Source: Ptiloglossa arizonensis
Taxonomy: Eukaryota; Arthropoda; Insecta; Hymenoptera; Colletidae
Assembly (NCBI RefSeq): GCF_051014685.1
Contig: NW_027479724.1
Span: forward strand, 1-64,000
Direction: 5' to 3'
Length of the DNA: 64,000 nucleotides
Shown: piece by piece, positions 13,087 to 26,460 of the stretch
How positions within the stretch are numbered: position 1 is the stretch's first letter
How the letters are laid out: the number at the start of each line of letters is the position of its first letter
Translations under genes and position numbers: made by a program
Notes under the pieces: model-generated
Told to the model about the DNA's origin: nothing
Databases searched by the model: none
Seen by the model: only the letters and a program-made list of their open reading frames with translations

Positions 13087-16000
13087 GGTTAGGTCAATTC
13101 GTTCGCGAGATATGGGAGTTTGAAGCCAAGAAATGGTTGAGAAGGCAGGAAATTTTTCGCAATTCTGCTGCTCCAAACGCTTAACCAGAATGGCCTAGGG
13201 AAAAAATACACATACCGTTGTAATCGGGCGAGTTTCTACTTTCAGACGCAACAGGAATTTTTGGGTTAGGTCAATCCGTTCGCGAGATATGGGAGTTTGA
13301 AGCCAAGAAATGGTTGAGAAGGCAGAAAATTTTTCGCAATTCTGCTGCTCCAAACGCTTAACCAGAATGGCCTAGGGAAAAAATACACAAACCGTTGTAA
13401 TCGGGCGAGTTTCTACTTTCAGATGCAATAGGAATTTTTGGGTTAGGTCAATCCGTTCGCGAGATATGGGAGTTTGAAGCTAAGAAATGGTTGTGAAGAC
13501 AACAAATTTTTCGCACTTCTGCTGCTCCAAAAGCTTAACCAGAATGGCCTAGGGAAAAAATACACATGCCGTTGTAATCGCGCGAGTTTCTACTTTCAGA
13601 TGCAATAGGACTTTTTGGGTTAGGTCAATCCGTTCGTGAGATATGGGAGTTTGAAGCCAAGAAATGGTTGAGAAAGCAAAAAATTTTTCACAATTCTGCT
13701 GCTGCAAACGCTTAACCAGAATGGCCCAGGGAAAAAATACACATACCGTTGTAATCGGGCGAGTTTCGACTTTCAGATGCAATAGGAATTTTTGGGTTAG
13801 GTCAATACGTTCGCGAAATATGGGACTTTGAAGCCAAGAAATGGTTGAGAAGGCAAAAAATTTTTCGCAATTCTGCTGCTCCAAACGCTTAACCAGAATG
13901 GCCTAGGGAAAAAATACACATACCGTTGTAATCGGGCGAGTTTCTACTTTCAGATGCAATAGGAATTTTTGGGTTAGGTCAATACGTTCGCGAAATATGG
14001 GACTTTGAAGCCAAGAAATGGTTGAGAAGGCAAAAAATTTTTCGCAATTCTGCTGCTCCAAACGCTTAACCAGAATGGCCTAGGGAAAAAATACAGATAC
14101 CGTTGTAATCGGGCGAGTTTCTACTTTCAGACGCAATAGGAATTTTAGGGTTAGGCAATCCGTTCGCGAGGTATGGGAGTTTGAAGCCAAGAAATGGTTG
14201 AGAAGGCAAAAAATTTTTCGCAATTCTGCTGCTCCAAACGCTTAACCAGAATTGCCTAGGGAAAAAGTACACATACCGTTGAAATCGGGCGAGTTTCTAC
14301 TTTCAGATGCAATAGGAATTTTTGGGTTAGGTCAATCCTTTCGCGATATATGGGAGATTGAGGCCAAGAAATGGTTGAGAAGGCAAAAAATTTTTCACAA
14401 TTCTGCTGCTCCAAACGCTTAACTAGAATGGCCTAGGGAAAAAATACAGATACCGTTGTAATCGGGCGAGTTTCTACTTTCAGACGCAATAGGAATTTTA
14501 GGGTTAGGTCAATCCGTTCGCGAGGTATGGGAGTTTGAAGCCAAGAAATGGTTGAGAAGGCAAAAAATTTTTCGCAATTCTGCTGCTCCAAACGCTTAAC
14601 CAGAATTGCCTAGGGAAAAAATACACATACCGTTGTAATCGGGCGGGTTTCTACTTTCAGATGCAATAGGAATTTTTGGGTTAGGTCAATCCTTTCGCGA
14701 TATATGGGAGTTTGAAGCTAAGAAATGGTTGAGAAGACATCAAACTTTTCGCAATTCTGCGGCTCCAAACGCTTAACCAGAATGGCCTAGGGAAAAAATA
14801 CACATACCGTTGTAATCGGGCGAGTTTCTACTTTCAGATGCAACAGGAATTTTTGGGTTAGGTCAATCCGTTCGCGAGATATGGGAGTTTGAAGCCAAGA
14901 AATGGTTGAGAAGGCAGAAAATTTTTCGCAATTCTGCTGCTCCAAACGCTTAACCAGAATGGCCTAGGGAAAAAATACACAAACCGTTGTAATCGGGCGA
15001 GTTTCTACTTTCAGATGCAATAGGAATTTTTGGGTTAGGTCAATCCGTTCGCGAGATATGGGAGTTTGAAGCTAAGAAATGGTTGTGAAGACAACAAATT
15101 TTTCGCACTTCTGCTGCTCCAAAAGCTTAACCAGAATGGCCTAGGGAAAAAATACACATGCCGTTGTAATCGGGCGAGTTTCTACTTTCAGATGCAATAG
15201 GACTTTTTGGGTTAGGTCAATCCGTTCGTGAGATATGGGAGTTTGAAGCCAAGAAATGGTTGAGAAAGCAAAAAATTTTTCACAATTCTGCTGCTGCAAA
15301 CGCTTAACCAGAATGGCCCGGGGAAAAAATACACATACCGTTGTAATCGGGCGAGTTTCGACTTTCAGATGCAATAGGAATTTTTGGGTTAGGTCAATAC
15401 GTTCGCGAAATATGGGACTTTGAAGCCAAGAAATGGTTAAGAAGGCAAAAAATTTTTCGCAATTCTGCTGCTCCAAACGCTTAACCAGAATGGCCTAGGG
15501 AAAAAATACACATACCGTTGTAATCGGGCGAGTTTCTACTTTCAGATGCAATAGGAATTTTTGGGTTAGGTCAATCCTTTCGCGAGATATGGGAGTTTGA
15601 AGCTAAGAAATGGTTGAGAAGACATCAAACTTTTCGCACTTCTGCTGCTCCAAACGCTTAACCAGAATGGCCTAGGGAAAACATACACATACCGTTGTAA
15701 TCGGGCGAGTTTCTACTTTCAGATGCAATAGGAATTTTTGGGTTAGGACAATCCGTTCGTGAGATATGGGAGTTTGAGGCCAAGAAATGGTTGAGAAGGC
15801 AAAAAATTTTTCACAATTCTGCTGCTCCAAACGCTTAACCAGAATGGCCCAGGGAAAAAATACACATACCGTTGTAATCGGGCGAGTTTCGACTTTCAGA
15901 CGCAACAGGAATTTTTGGGTTAGGTCAATCCGTTCGCGAGATATGGGAGTTTGAAGCCAAGAAATGGTTGAGAAGGCAGAAAATTTTTCGCAATTCTGCT

Positions 16001-18840
16001 GCTCCAAACGCTTAACCAGAATTGCCTAGGGAAAAAATACACATACCGTTGCAATCGGGCGAGTTTCTACTTTCAGACGCAACAGGAATTTTTGGGTTAG
16101 GTCAATTCGTTCGCGAGATATGGGAGTTTGAAGCCAAGAAATGGTTGAGAAGGCAGGAAATTTTTCGCAATTCTGCTGCTCCAAACGCTTAACCAGAATG
16201 GCCTAGGGAAAAAATACACATACCGTTGTAATCGGGCGAGTTTCTACTTTCAGACGCAACAGGAATTTTTGGGTTAGGTCAATCCGTTCGCGAGATATGG
16301 GAGTTTGAAGCCAAGAAATGGTTGAGAAGGCAGGAAATTTTTCGCAATTCTGCTGCTCCAAACGCTTAACCAGAATGGCCTAGGGAAAAAATACACAAAC
16401 CGTTGTAATCGGGCGAGTTTCTACTTTCAGATGCAATAGGAATTTTTGGGTTAGGTCAATCCGTTCGCGAGATATGGGAGTTTGAAGCTAAGAAATGGTT
16501 GTGAAGACAACAAATTTTTCGCACTTCTGCTGCTCCAAAAGCTTAACCAGAATGGCCTAGGGAAAAAATACACATGCCGTTGTAATCGGGCGAGTTTCTA
16601 CTTTCAGATGCAATAGGACTTTTTGGGTTAGGTCAATCCGTTCGTGAGATATGGGAGTTTGAAGCCAAGAAATGGTTGAGAAAGCAAAAAATTTTTCACA
16701 ATTCTGCTGCTGCAAACGCTTAACCAGAATGGCCCAGGGAAAAAATACACATACCGTTGTAATCGGGCGAGTTTCGACTTTCAGATGCAATAGGAATTTT
16801 TGGGTTAGGTCAATACGTTCGCGAAATATGGGACTTTGAAGCCAAGAAATGGTTGAGAAGGCAAAAAATTTTTCGCAATTCTGCTGCTCCAAACGCTTAA
16901 CCAGAATGGCCTAGGGAAAAAATACACATACCGTTGTAATCGGGCGAGTTTCTACTTTCAGATGCAATAGGAATTTTTGGGTTAGGTCAATACGTTCGCG
17001 AAATATGGGACTTTGAAGCCAAGAAATGGTTGAGAAGGCAAAAAATTTTTCGCAATTCTGCTGCTCCAAACGCTTAACCAGAATGGCCTAGGGAAAAAAT
17101 ACAGATACCGTTGTAATCGGGCGAGTTTCTACTTTCAGACGCAATAGGAATTTTAGGGTTAGGCAATCCGTTCGCGAGGTATGGGAGTTTGAAGCCAAGA
17201 AATGGTTGAGAAGGCAAAAAATTTTTCGCAATTCTGCTGCTCCAAACGCTTAACCAGAATTGCCTAGGGAAAAAATACACATACCGTTGAAATCGGGCGA
17301 GTTTCTACTTTCAGATGCAATAGGAATTTTTGGGTTAGGTCAATCCTTTCGCGATATATGGGAGATTGAGGCCAAGAAATGGTTGAGAAGGCAAAAAATT
17401 TTTCACAATTCTGCTGCTCCAAACGCTTAACTAGAATGGCCTAGGGAAAAAATACAGATACCGTTGTAATCGGGCGAGTTTCTACTTTCAGACGCAATAG
17501 GAATTTTAGGGTTAGGTCAATCCGTTCGCGAGGTATGGGAGTTTGAAGCCAAGAAATGGTTGAGAAGGCAAAAAATTTTTCGCAATTCTGCTGCTCCAAA
17601 CGCTTAACCAGAATTGCCTAGGGAAAAAATACACATACCGTTGTAATCGGGCGGGTTTCTACTTTCAGATGCAATAGGAATTTTTGGGTTAGGTCAATCC
17701 TTTCGCGATATATGGGAGTTTGAAGCTAAGAAATGGTTGAGAAGACATCAAACTTTTCGCAATTCTGCGGCTCCAAACGCTTAACCAGAATGGCCTAGGG
17801 AAAAAATACACATACCGTTGTAATCGGGCGAGTTTCTACTTTCAGATGCAACAGGAATTTTTGGGTTAGGTCAATCCGTTCGCGAGATATGGGAGTTTGA
17901 AGCCAAGAAATGGTTGAGAAGGCAGAAAATTTTTCGCAATTCTGCTGCTCCAAACGCTTAACCAGAATGGCCTAGGGAAAAAATACACAAACCGTTGTAA
18001 TCGGGCGAGTTTCTACTTTCAGATGCAATAGGAATTTTTGGGTTAGGTCAATCCGTTCGCGAGATATGGGAGTTTGAATCTAAGAAATGGTTGTGAAGAC
18101 AACAAATTTTTCGCACTTCTGCTGCTCCAAAAGCTTAACCAGAATGGCCTAGGGAAAAAATACACATGCCGTTGTAATCGGGCGAGTTTCTACTTTCAGA
18201 TGCAATAGGACTTTTTGGGTTAGGTCAATCCGTTCGTGAGATATGGGAGTTTGAAGCCAAGAAATGGTTGAGAAAGCAAAAAATTTTTCACAATTCTGCT
18301 GCTGCAAACGCTTAACCAGAATGGCCCGGGGAAAAAATACACATACCGTTGTAATCGGGCGAGTTTCGACTTTCAGATGCAATAGGAATTTTTGGGTTAG
18401 GTCAATACGTTCGCGAAATATGGGACTTTGAAGCCAAGAAATGGTTAAGAAGGCAAAAAATTTTTCGCAATTCTGCTGCTCCAAACGCTTAACCAGAATG
18501 GCCTAGGGAAAAAATACACATACCGTTGTAATCGGGCGAGTTTCTACTTTCAGATGCAATAGGAATTTTTGGGTTAGGTCAATCCTTTCGCGAGATATGG
18601 GAGTTTGAAGCTAAGAAATGGTTGAGAAGACATCAAACTTTTCGCACTTCTGCTGCTCCAAACGCTTAACCAGAATGGCCTAGGGAAAACATACACATAC
18701 CGTTGTAATCGGGCGAGTTTCTACTTTCAGATGCAATAGGAATTTTTGGGTTAGGACAATCCGTTCGTGAGATATGGGAGTTTGAGGCCAAGAAATGGTT
18801 GAGAAGGCAAAAAATTTTTCACAATTCTGCTGCTCCAAAC
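13087..18840 (+). repeat. Near-exact tandem duplication of a 3,008-bp 17-mer
   Basis: About 13,015-15,832 and 16,023-18,840 match at an offset of 3,008 bp (17 x 177 minus 1). They share rare variants found almost nowhere else: ttgaaatcgggcg at about 14,279 and 17,287, cttaactagaatgg at about 14,419 and 17,427, gggcgggtttc at about 14,642 and 17,650, ggcccgggg (a SmaI site) at about 15,317 and 18,325, and atggttaagaagg at about 15,434 and 18,442. Differences are few, for example aaaaagtacac at 14,263 only. HindIII-type markers lie at 13,531, 15,123, 16,539 and 18,131. The match ends at about 18,840, where ggcccaggg (first copy) faces ggcctaggg. The duplication looks recent. Confidence 0.85.
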
Positions 18841-21800
18841 GCTTAACCAGAATGGCCTAGGGAAAAAATACACATACCGTTGTAATCGGGCGAGTTTCTA
18901 CTTTCAGACGCAACAGGAATTTTTGGGTTAGGTCAATCCGTTCGCGAGATATGGGAGTTTGAAGCCAAGAAATGGTTGAGAAGGCAGAAAATTTTTCGCA
19001 ATTCTGCTGCTGCAAACGCTTAACCAGAATTGCCTAGGGAAAAAATACACATACCGTTGTAATCGGGCGAGTTTCAACTTTCAGATGCAATAGGAATTTT
19101 TGGGTTAGGTCAATCCTTTCGCGATATATGGGAGTTTGAAGCTAAGAAATTGTTGAGAAGACATCAAACTTTTCGCAATTCTGCGGCTCCAAACGCTTAA
19201 CCAGAATGGCCTAGGGAAAAAATACACATACCGTTGTAATCGGGCGAGTTTCTACTTTCAGACGCAACAGGAATTTTTGGGTTAGGTCAATCCGTTCGCG
19301 AGATATGGGAGTTTGAAGCTAAGAAATGGTTGTGAAGACAACAAATTTTTCGCACTTCTGCTGCTGCAAACGCTTAACCAGAATGGCCCAGGGAAAAAAT
19401 ACACATACCGTTGTAATCGGGCGAGTTTCGACTTTCAGATGCAATAGGAATTTTTGGGTTAGGTCAATACGTTCGCGAAATATGGGACTTTGAAGCCAAG
19501 AAATGGTTGAGAAGGCAAAAAATTTTTCGCAATTCTGCTGCTCCAAACGCTTAACCAGAATTGCCTAGGGAAAAAATACACATACCGTTGCAATCGGGCG
19601 AGTTTCTACTTTCAGATGCAATAGGAATTTTTGGGTTAGGTCAATCCTTTCGCGATATATGGGAGATTGAGGCCAAGAAATGGTTGAGAAGGCAAAAAAT
19701 TTTTCACAATTCTGCTGCTCCAAACGCTTAACCAGAATGGCCTAGGGAAAAAATACAGATACCGTTGTAATCGGGCGAGTTTCTACTTTCAGACGCAATA
19801 GGAATTTTAGGGTTAGGTCAATCCGTTCGCGAGGTATGGGAGTTTGAAGCCAAGAAATGGTTGAGAAGGCAAAAAATTTTTCGCAATTCTGCTGCTCCAA
19901 ACGCTTAACCAGAATGGCCTAGGGAAAAAATACACATACCGTTGTAATCGGGCGAGTTTCTACTTTCAGATGCAATAGGAATTTTTGGGTTAGGTCAATC
20001 CTTTCGCGAGATATGGGAGTTTGAAGCTAAGAAATGGTTGAGAAGACATCAAACTTTTCGCACTTCTGCTGCTCCAAACGCTTAACCAGAATGGCCTAGG
20101 GAAAACATACACATACCGTTGTAATCGGGCGAGTTTCTACTTTCAGATGCAATAGGAATTTTTGGGTTAGGACAATCCGTTCGTGAGATATGGGAGTTTG
20201 AGGCCAAGAAATGGTTGAGAAGGCAAAAAATTTTTCACAATTCTGCTGCTCCAAACGCTTAACCAGAATGGCCTAGGGAAAAAATACACATACCGTTGTA
20301 ATCGGGCGAGTTTCTACTTTCAGACGCAACAGGAATTTTTGGGTTAGGTCAATCCGTTCGCGAGATATGGGAGTTTGAAGCCAAGAAATGGTTGAGAAGG
20401 CAGAAAATTTTTCGCAATTCTGCTGCTGCAAACGCTTAACTAGAATGGCCCAGGGAAAAAATACACATACCGCTGTAATCGGGCGAGTTTCTACTTTCAG
20501 ACGCAATAGGAATTTTTGGGTTAGGTCAATCCGTTCGCGTGATATGGGACTTTGAAGCTAAGAAATGGTTGAGAAGACAACAAATTTTTCGCACTTCTGC
20601 TGCTCCAAACGCTTAACCAGAATGGCCTAGGGAAAAAATACACATACCGTTGTAATCGGGCGAGTTTCTACTTTCAGATGCAATAGGAATTTTTGGGTTA
20701 GGTCAATCCTTTCGCGAGATATGGGAGTTTGAAGCTAAGAAATGGTTGAGAAGACATCAAACTTTTCGCACTTCTGCTGCTCCAAACGCTTAACCAGAAT
20801 GGCCTAGGGAAAACATACACATACCGTTGTAATCGGGCGAGTTTCTACTTTCAGATGCAATAGGAATTTTTGGGTTAGGACAATCCGTTCGTGAGATACG
20901 GGAGTTTGAGGCCAAGAAATGGTTGAGAAGGCAAAAAATTTTTCACAATTCTGCTGCTCCAAACGCTTAACCAGAATGGCCTAGGGAAAAAATACACATA
21001 CCGTTGTAATCGGGCGAGTTTCTACTTTCAGACGCAACAGGAATTTTTGGGTTAGGTCAATCCGTTCGCGAGATATGGGAGTTTGAAGCCAAGAAATGGT
21101 TGAGAAGGCAGAAAATTTTTCGCAATTCTGCTGCTGCAAACGCTTAACCAGAATGGCCCAGGGAAAAAATACACATACCGCTGTAATCGGGCGAGTTTCT
21201 ACTTTCAGACGCAATAGAAATTTTTGGGTTAGGTCAATCCGTTCGCTTGATATGGGACTTTGAAGCTAAGAAATGGTTGAGAAGACAACAAATTTTTCGC
21301 ACTTCTGCTGCTCCAAACGCTTAACCAGAATGGCCTAGGGAAAAAATACACATACCGTTGTAATCGGGCGAGTTTCTACTTTCAGATGCAATAGGAATTT
21401 TTGGGTTAGGTCAATCCTTTCGCGATATATGGGAGTTTGAAGCTAAGAAATGGTTGAGAAGACATCAAACTTTTCGCACTTCTGCTGCTCCAAACGCTTA
21501 ACCAGAATGGCCTAGGGAAAAAATACACATACCGTTGTAATCGGGCGAGTTTCTACTTTCAGACGCAACAGGAATTTTTGGGTTAGGTCAATTCGTTCGC
21601 GAGATATGGGAGTTTGAAGCCAAGAAATGGTTGAGAAGGCAGGAAATTTTTCGCAATTCTGCTGCTCCAAACGCTTAACCAGAATGGCCTAGGGAAAAAA
21701 TACACATACCGTTGTAATCGGGCGAGTTTCTACTTTCAGATGCAATAGGAATTTTTGGGTTAGGTCAGTCCGTTCGTGAGATATGGGAGTTTGAGGCCAA

Positions 21801-22201
21801 GAAATGGTTGAGAAGGCAAAAAATTTTTCACAATTCTGCTGCTCCAAACGCTTAACCAGAATGGCCTAGGGAAAAAATACAGATACCGTTGTAATCGGGC
21901 GAGTTTCTACATTCAGATGCAACAGGAATTTTTGGGTTAGGTCCATCCGTTCGCGAGATATGGGAGTTTGAAACTAAGAAATGGTGGAGAAGACAACAAA
22001 TTTTTCGCACTTCTGCTGCTCCAAACGCTTAACCAGAATGGCCCAGGGAAAAAATACACATACCGTTGTAATCGGGCGAGTTTCGACTTTCAGATGCAAT
22101 AGGAATTTTTGGGTTAGGTCAATCCGTTCGCGAGGTATGGGAGTTTGAAGCCATGAAATGGTTGAGAAGGCAAAAAATTTTTCGCAATTCTGCTGCTCCA
22201 A
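18841..22201 (+). repeat. Mixed satellite segment between the two HOR families
   Basis: These are monomers of the left-hand types without a clean long period. The 19,890-21,305 part is a 708-bp tandem duplication, annotated separately. From about 21,400 to 22,200 the order of variants again resembles 1.2-2.0 kb: tctacattcagatgcaacagg followed by gtccatccgttcg appears both at about 1,732 and at about 21,907. This indicates that the left family continues or recurs up to the divergent block. Confidence 0.7.
19890..21305 (+). repeat. 708-bp (4-mer) tandem duplication
   Basis: Units of 4 x 177 bp lie at about 19,890-20,597 and 20,598-21,305, and similarity runs on to about 21,420. Both contain, in order, the agacatcaaac monomer, aaaacatac with ggttaggacaatcc, ttcgtgag with gaggcc, and gctgctgcaaacg followed by ggcccaggg. 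A few differences separate them: cttaactag against cttaaccag, gagatatggg against gagatacggg, gcaataggaa against gcaatagaaa, and ttcgcgtgat against ttcgcttgat. Confidence 0.8.
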
Positions 22202-25200
22202 ACGCTTAACCAGAATTGCCTAGGGAAAAAATACACATACCGTTGTAATCGGGCGAGCTTCTACTTTCAGATGCAATAGGAATTATTGGGTTAGGTCAAT
22301 CGTTTCGCGAGATATGGGAGATTGAAGCTAAGAAATGGTTGAGAAGGCTTCAAATTTTTCGCAATTCTGCTGATCCAAAAGCTTAACCAGAATGGCCTAG
22401 GGAAAAAATACACATACCGCTGTAATCGGGCGAGCTTCTACTTTCAGATGCAATAGGAATTTTTGGGTTAGGTCAATCCGTTCGCGAGATATGGGAGTTT
22501 GAAGCCAAGAAATGGTTGAGAGGGCAAAAAATTTTTCGCAATTCTGCTGATCCAAAAGCTTAACCAGAATGGCCTAGGGAAAAAATACACATATCGTTGT
22601 AATCGGGCGAGTTTCTACTTTCAGATGCAATAGGAATTTTTGGGTTACGTCAATCCGTTCGCGAGATATGTGACTTTGAAGCTAAGAAATGGTTGAGAAG
22701 ACAACAAATTTTTCGCACTTCTGCTGCTCCAAACGCTTAACCAGAATTGCCTAGGGAAACAATACCCATACCGTTGTAATCGGACGAGTCTCTACATTCA
22801 GTTACAATAGCAATTTTTGGGCTAGGTCAATCCGTTCTCGAGATATGGGACTTTGAAGCTAAGAAATGGTTGACAAGACAACAAATTTTTCGCACTTCTG
22901 CTGCTCCAATCGCTTAACCAGAATGGCCTAGGGAAAAAATACACATACGGCTGTAATCGGGCGAGCTTCTACTTTCAGATGCAATAGGAATTTTTGGGTT
23001 AGGTCAATCCGTTCGCGAGATATGGGAGTTTGAAGCCAAGAAATGGATGAGAAGGCAAAAAATTTTTCGCAATTCTGCTGATCCAAAAGCTTAACCAGAA
23101 TGGCCTAGGGAAAAAATACACATACCGTTGTAATCGGGCGAGTTTCTACTTTCAGACGCAACAGGAATTTTTGGGTTAGGTCAATCCTTTCGCGAGATAT
23201 GGGAGTTTGAAGCCAAGAAATGGTTGAGAAGGCATAAAATTTTTCGCAAATCTGCTGCTCCAAACGCTTAACCAGAATGGCCTAGGGAAAAAATACACAT
23301 ACCGTTGTAATCGGGCGAGTTTCTACTTTCAGATGCATTAGGAATTTCTGGGTTAGGTCAATCCGTTCGCGAGATATGGGAGTTTGAAGCCAAGAAATGG
23401 TTGAGAATGCAACCAATTTTTCGCAATTCTGCTGCTCCAAAAGCTTAACCAGAATGGTATAGGGAAAAAATACACATACCGTTGTAATCGGGCGAGTTTC
23501 TACTTTCAAATGCAATAGGAATTTTTGGGTTAGGTCAATCCGTTCGAGAGATATGGGAGTTTGAAGCCAAGAAATGGTTGAGAAGGCAAAAAATTTTTCG
23601 CAATTCTGCTGCTCCAAACGCTTAACCAGAATTGCCTAGGGAAAAAATACACATACCGTTGTAATCGGGCGAGTTTCTACTATCAGATGCAACAGGAATT
23701 TTTGGGTTAGGTCAATCCTTTCGCGAGATATGGGAGTTTGAAGCTAAGAAATGGTTGAGAAGACATCAAGCTTTTCGCATTTCTGCTGCTCCAAACGCTT
23801 AGCCAGAATGGCCTAGGGAAACAATACCCATACCGTTGTAATCGGACGAGTCTCTACTTTCAGTTACAATAGCAATTTTTGGGCTAGGTCAATCCGTTCT
23901 CGAGATATGGGACTTTGAAGCTAAGAAATGGTTGACAAGACAACAAATTTTTCGCACTTCTGCTGATCCAAAAGCTTAACCAGAATGGCCTAGGGAAAAA
24001 ATACACATACCGCTGTAATCGGGCGAGTTTCTACTTTCAAATGCAATAGGAATTTTTGGGTTAGGTCAATCCGTTCGCGAGATATGGGAGTTTGAAACCA
24101 AGAAATGGTTGAGAGGGCAAAAAATTTTTCGCAATTCTGCTGATCCAAAAGCTTAACCAAAATGGCCTAGGGAAAAAATACAGATACCGTTGTAATCGGG
24201 CGAGTTTCTACTTTCAGATGCAACAGGAATTTTTGGGTTAGGTCAATCCTTTCGCGAGATATGGGAGTTTGAAGCTAAGAAATGGTTGAGAAGACATCAA
24301 ACTTTTCGCAATTCTGCTGCTCCAAACGCTTAACCAGAATGGCCTAGGGAAAAAATACACATACCGTTGTAATCGGGCGAGTTTCTACTTTCAGGCGCAA
24401 CAGGAATTTTTGGGTTATGTCAATCCGTTCGCGAGATATGGGAGTTTGAAGCCAAGAAATGGTTGAGAAGACAACAAATTTTTCGCAATTCTGCTGCTCA
24501 AAACGCTTAACCAGAATGGCCTAGGGAGAAAATTCACATACCGTTGTAATCGGGCGTGTTTCTACTTTCAGATGCAATAGGAATTTTTGGGTTAGGTCAA
24601 TCCGTTCGCGAGATATGGGAGTTTGAATCCAAGAAATGGTTGAGAAGGCAAAAAACTTTTCGCAATTCTGCTGCTCCAAATGCTTAACCAGAATGGCCTA
24701 GGGAAAAAATACACATACCGTTGTAATCGGGCGGGTTTCTACTTTCAGATGCAATAGGAATATTTGGGTTAGGTTAATCCGTTCGCGAGATAAGGGAGTT
24801 TGAAGCTAAGAAATGGTTGAGAAGACAACAAATATTTCGCAATTCTGCTGCTCCAAATGCTTGACCAGAGTGGGCTAGGGAAAAAATACACATACCGTTG
24901 TAATCGGGCGAGTTTCTACTTTCAGATGCAACAGGAATTTTTGGGTTAGGTCAATCCGTTCGCGAGATATGGGAGTTTGAAGCTAAGAAATGGTTGAGAA
25001 GGCAAAAAATTATTCGCAATTCTGCTGCTCCACACGCTTAACCAGAATGGCCTAGGGAAAAAATACACATACCGTTGTAATCGGGCGAGTTTCTACTTTC
25101 AGACGCAGCAGGAATTTTTGGGTTGTGTCAATCCGTTCGCGAAATATGGGAGTTTGAAGCCAAGAAATGGTTGAGAAGGCAAAAAATTTTTCGCAATTCT

Positions 25201-26460
25201 GCTGCTCCAAACGCTTAACCAGAATGGCCTACGGAAAAAATACACACACCGTTGTAATCGGGCGAGAGTCTACTTTCAGATGCAATAGGAATTTTTGGGT
25301 TGGGTCAATCCGTTCGCGAGATATGGGAGTTTGAAGCCAAGAAATGGTTGAGAAGGCAAAAAATTTTTCGCAATTCTGCTGCTCCAAACGCTTAACCAGA
25401 ATGGCCTAGGGAAAAAATACACATACCGTTGTAATCGAGCGAGTTTCTACTTTCAGGCGCAACAGGAATTTTTGGGTTATGTCAATCCGTTCGCGAGAAA
25501 TGGGAGTTTGAAGCCAAGAAATGGTTGAGAAGACAACAAATTTTTCGCAATTCTGCTGCTCCAAACGCTTAACCAGAATGGCCTAGGGAGAAAATTCACA
25601 TACCGTTGTAATCGGGCGGGTTTCTACTTTCAGATGCAATAGGAATTTTTGGGTTAGGTCAATCCGTTCGCGAGATATGTGACTTTGAAGCTAAGAAATG
25701 GTTGAGAAGACAACAAATTTTTCGCACTTCTGCTGCTCCAAACGCTTAACCAGAATGGCCTAGGGAAACAATACCCATACCGTTGTAATCGGACGAGTCT
25801 CTACATTCAGTTACAATAGCAATTTTTGGGCTAGGTCAATCCGTTCTCGAGATATGGGACTTTGAAGCTAAGAAATGGTTGACAAGACAACAAATTTTTC
25901 GCACTTCTGCTGCTCCAATCGCTTAACCAGAATGGCCTAGGGAAAAAATACACATACGGCTGTAATCGGGCGAGCTTCTACTTTCAGATGCAATAGGAAT
26001 TTTTGGGTTAGGTCAATCCGTTCGCGAGATATGGGAGTTTGAAGCCAAGAAATGGATGAGAAGGCAAAAAATTTTTCGCAATTCTGCTGATCCAAAAGCT
26101 TAACCAGAATGGCCTAGGGAAAAAATACACATACCGTTGTAATCGGGCGAGTTTCTACTTTCAGACGCAACAGGAATTTTTGGGTTAGGTCAATCCTTTC
26201 GCGAGATATGGGAGTTTGAAGCCAAGAAATGGTTGAGAAGGCATAAAATTTTTCGCAAATCTGCTGCTCCAAACGCTTAACCAGAATGGCCTAGGGAAAA
26301 AATACCCATACCGTTGTAATCGGACGAGTCTCTACTTTCAGTTACAATAGCAATTTTTGGGCTAGGTCAATCCGTTCTCGAGATATGGGACTTTGAAGCT
26401 AAGAAATGGTTGACAAGACAACAAATTTTTCGCACTTCTGCTGATCCAAAAGCTTAACCA
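22202..26460 (+). repeat. Most divergent satellite subfamily, with XhoI-site monomers
   Basis: Monomers here carry changes absent from the rest of the window: ctgatccaaaagcttaacc, aatacccataccg, tcggacgagtctctac, cagttacaatagcaattt, gggctaggtc and ttctcgagatatggg. The last creates an XhoI site (ctcgag), seen at 22,837, 23,899, 25,846 and 26,377 only. About 22,660-23,280 recurs at about 25,670-26,290 with an offset of 3,009 bp (17 x 177). About 24,720-25,650 already contains monomer types of the right-hand HOR (aatatttggg with gataaggg, cagcagg, gcgagagtc, gagaaatggg) and recurs from 26,491 at an offset of 1,770 bp (10 x 177). The higher divergence suggests an older or less homogenised layer. 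Confidence 0.8.
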
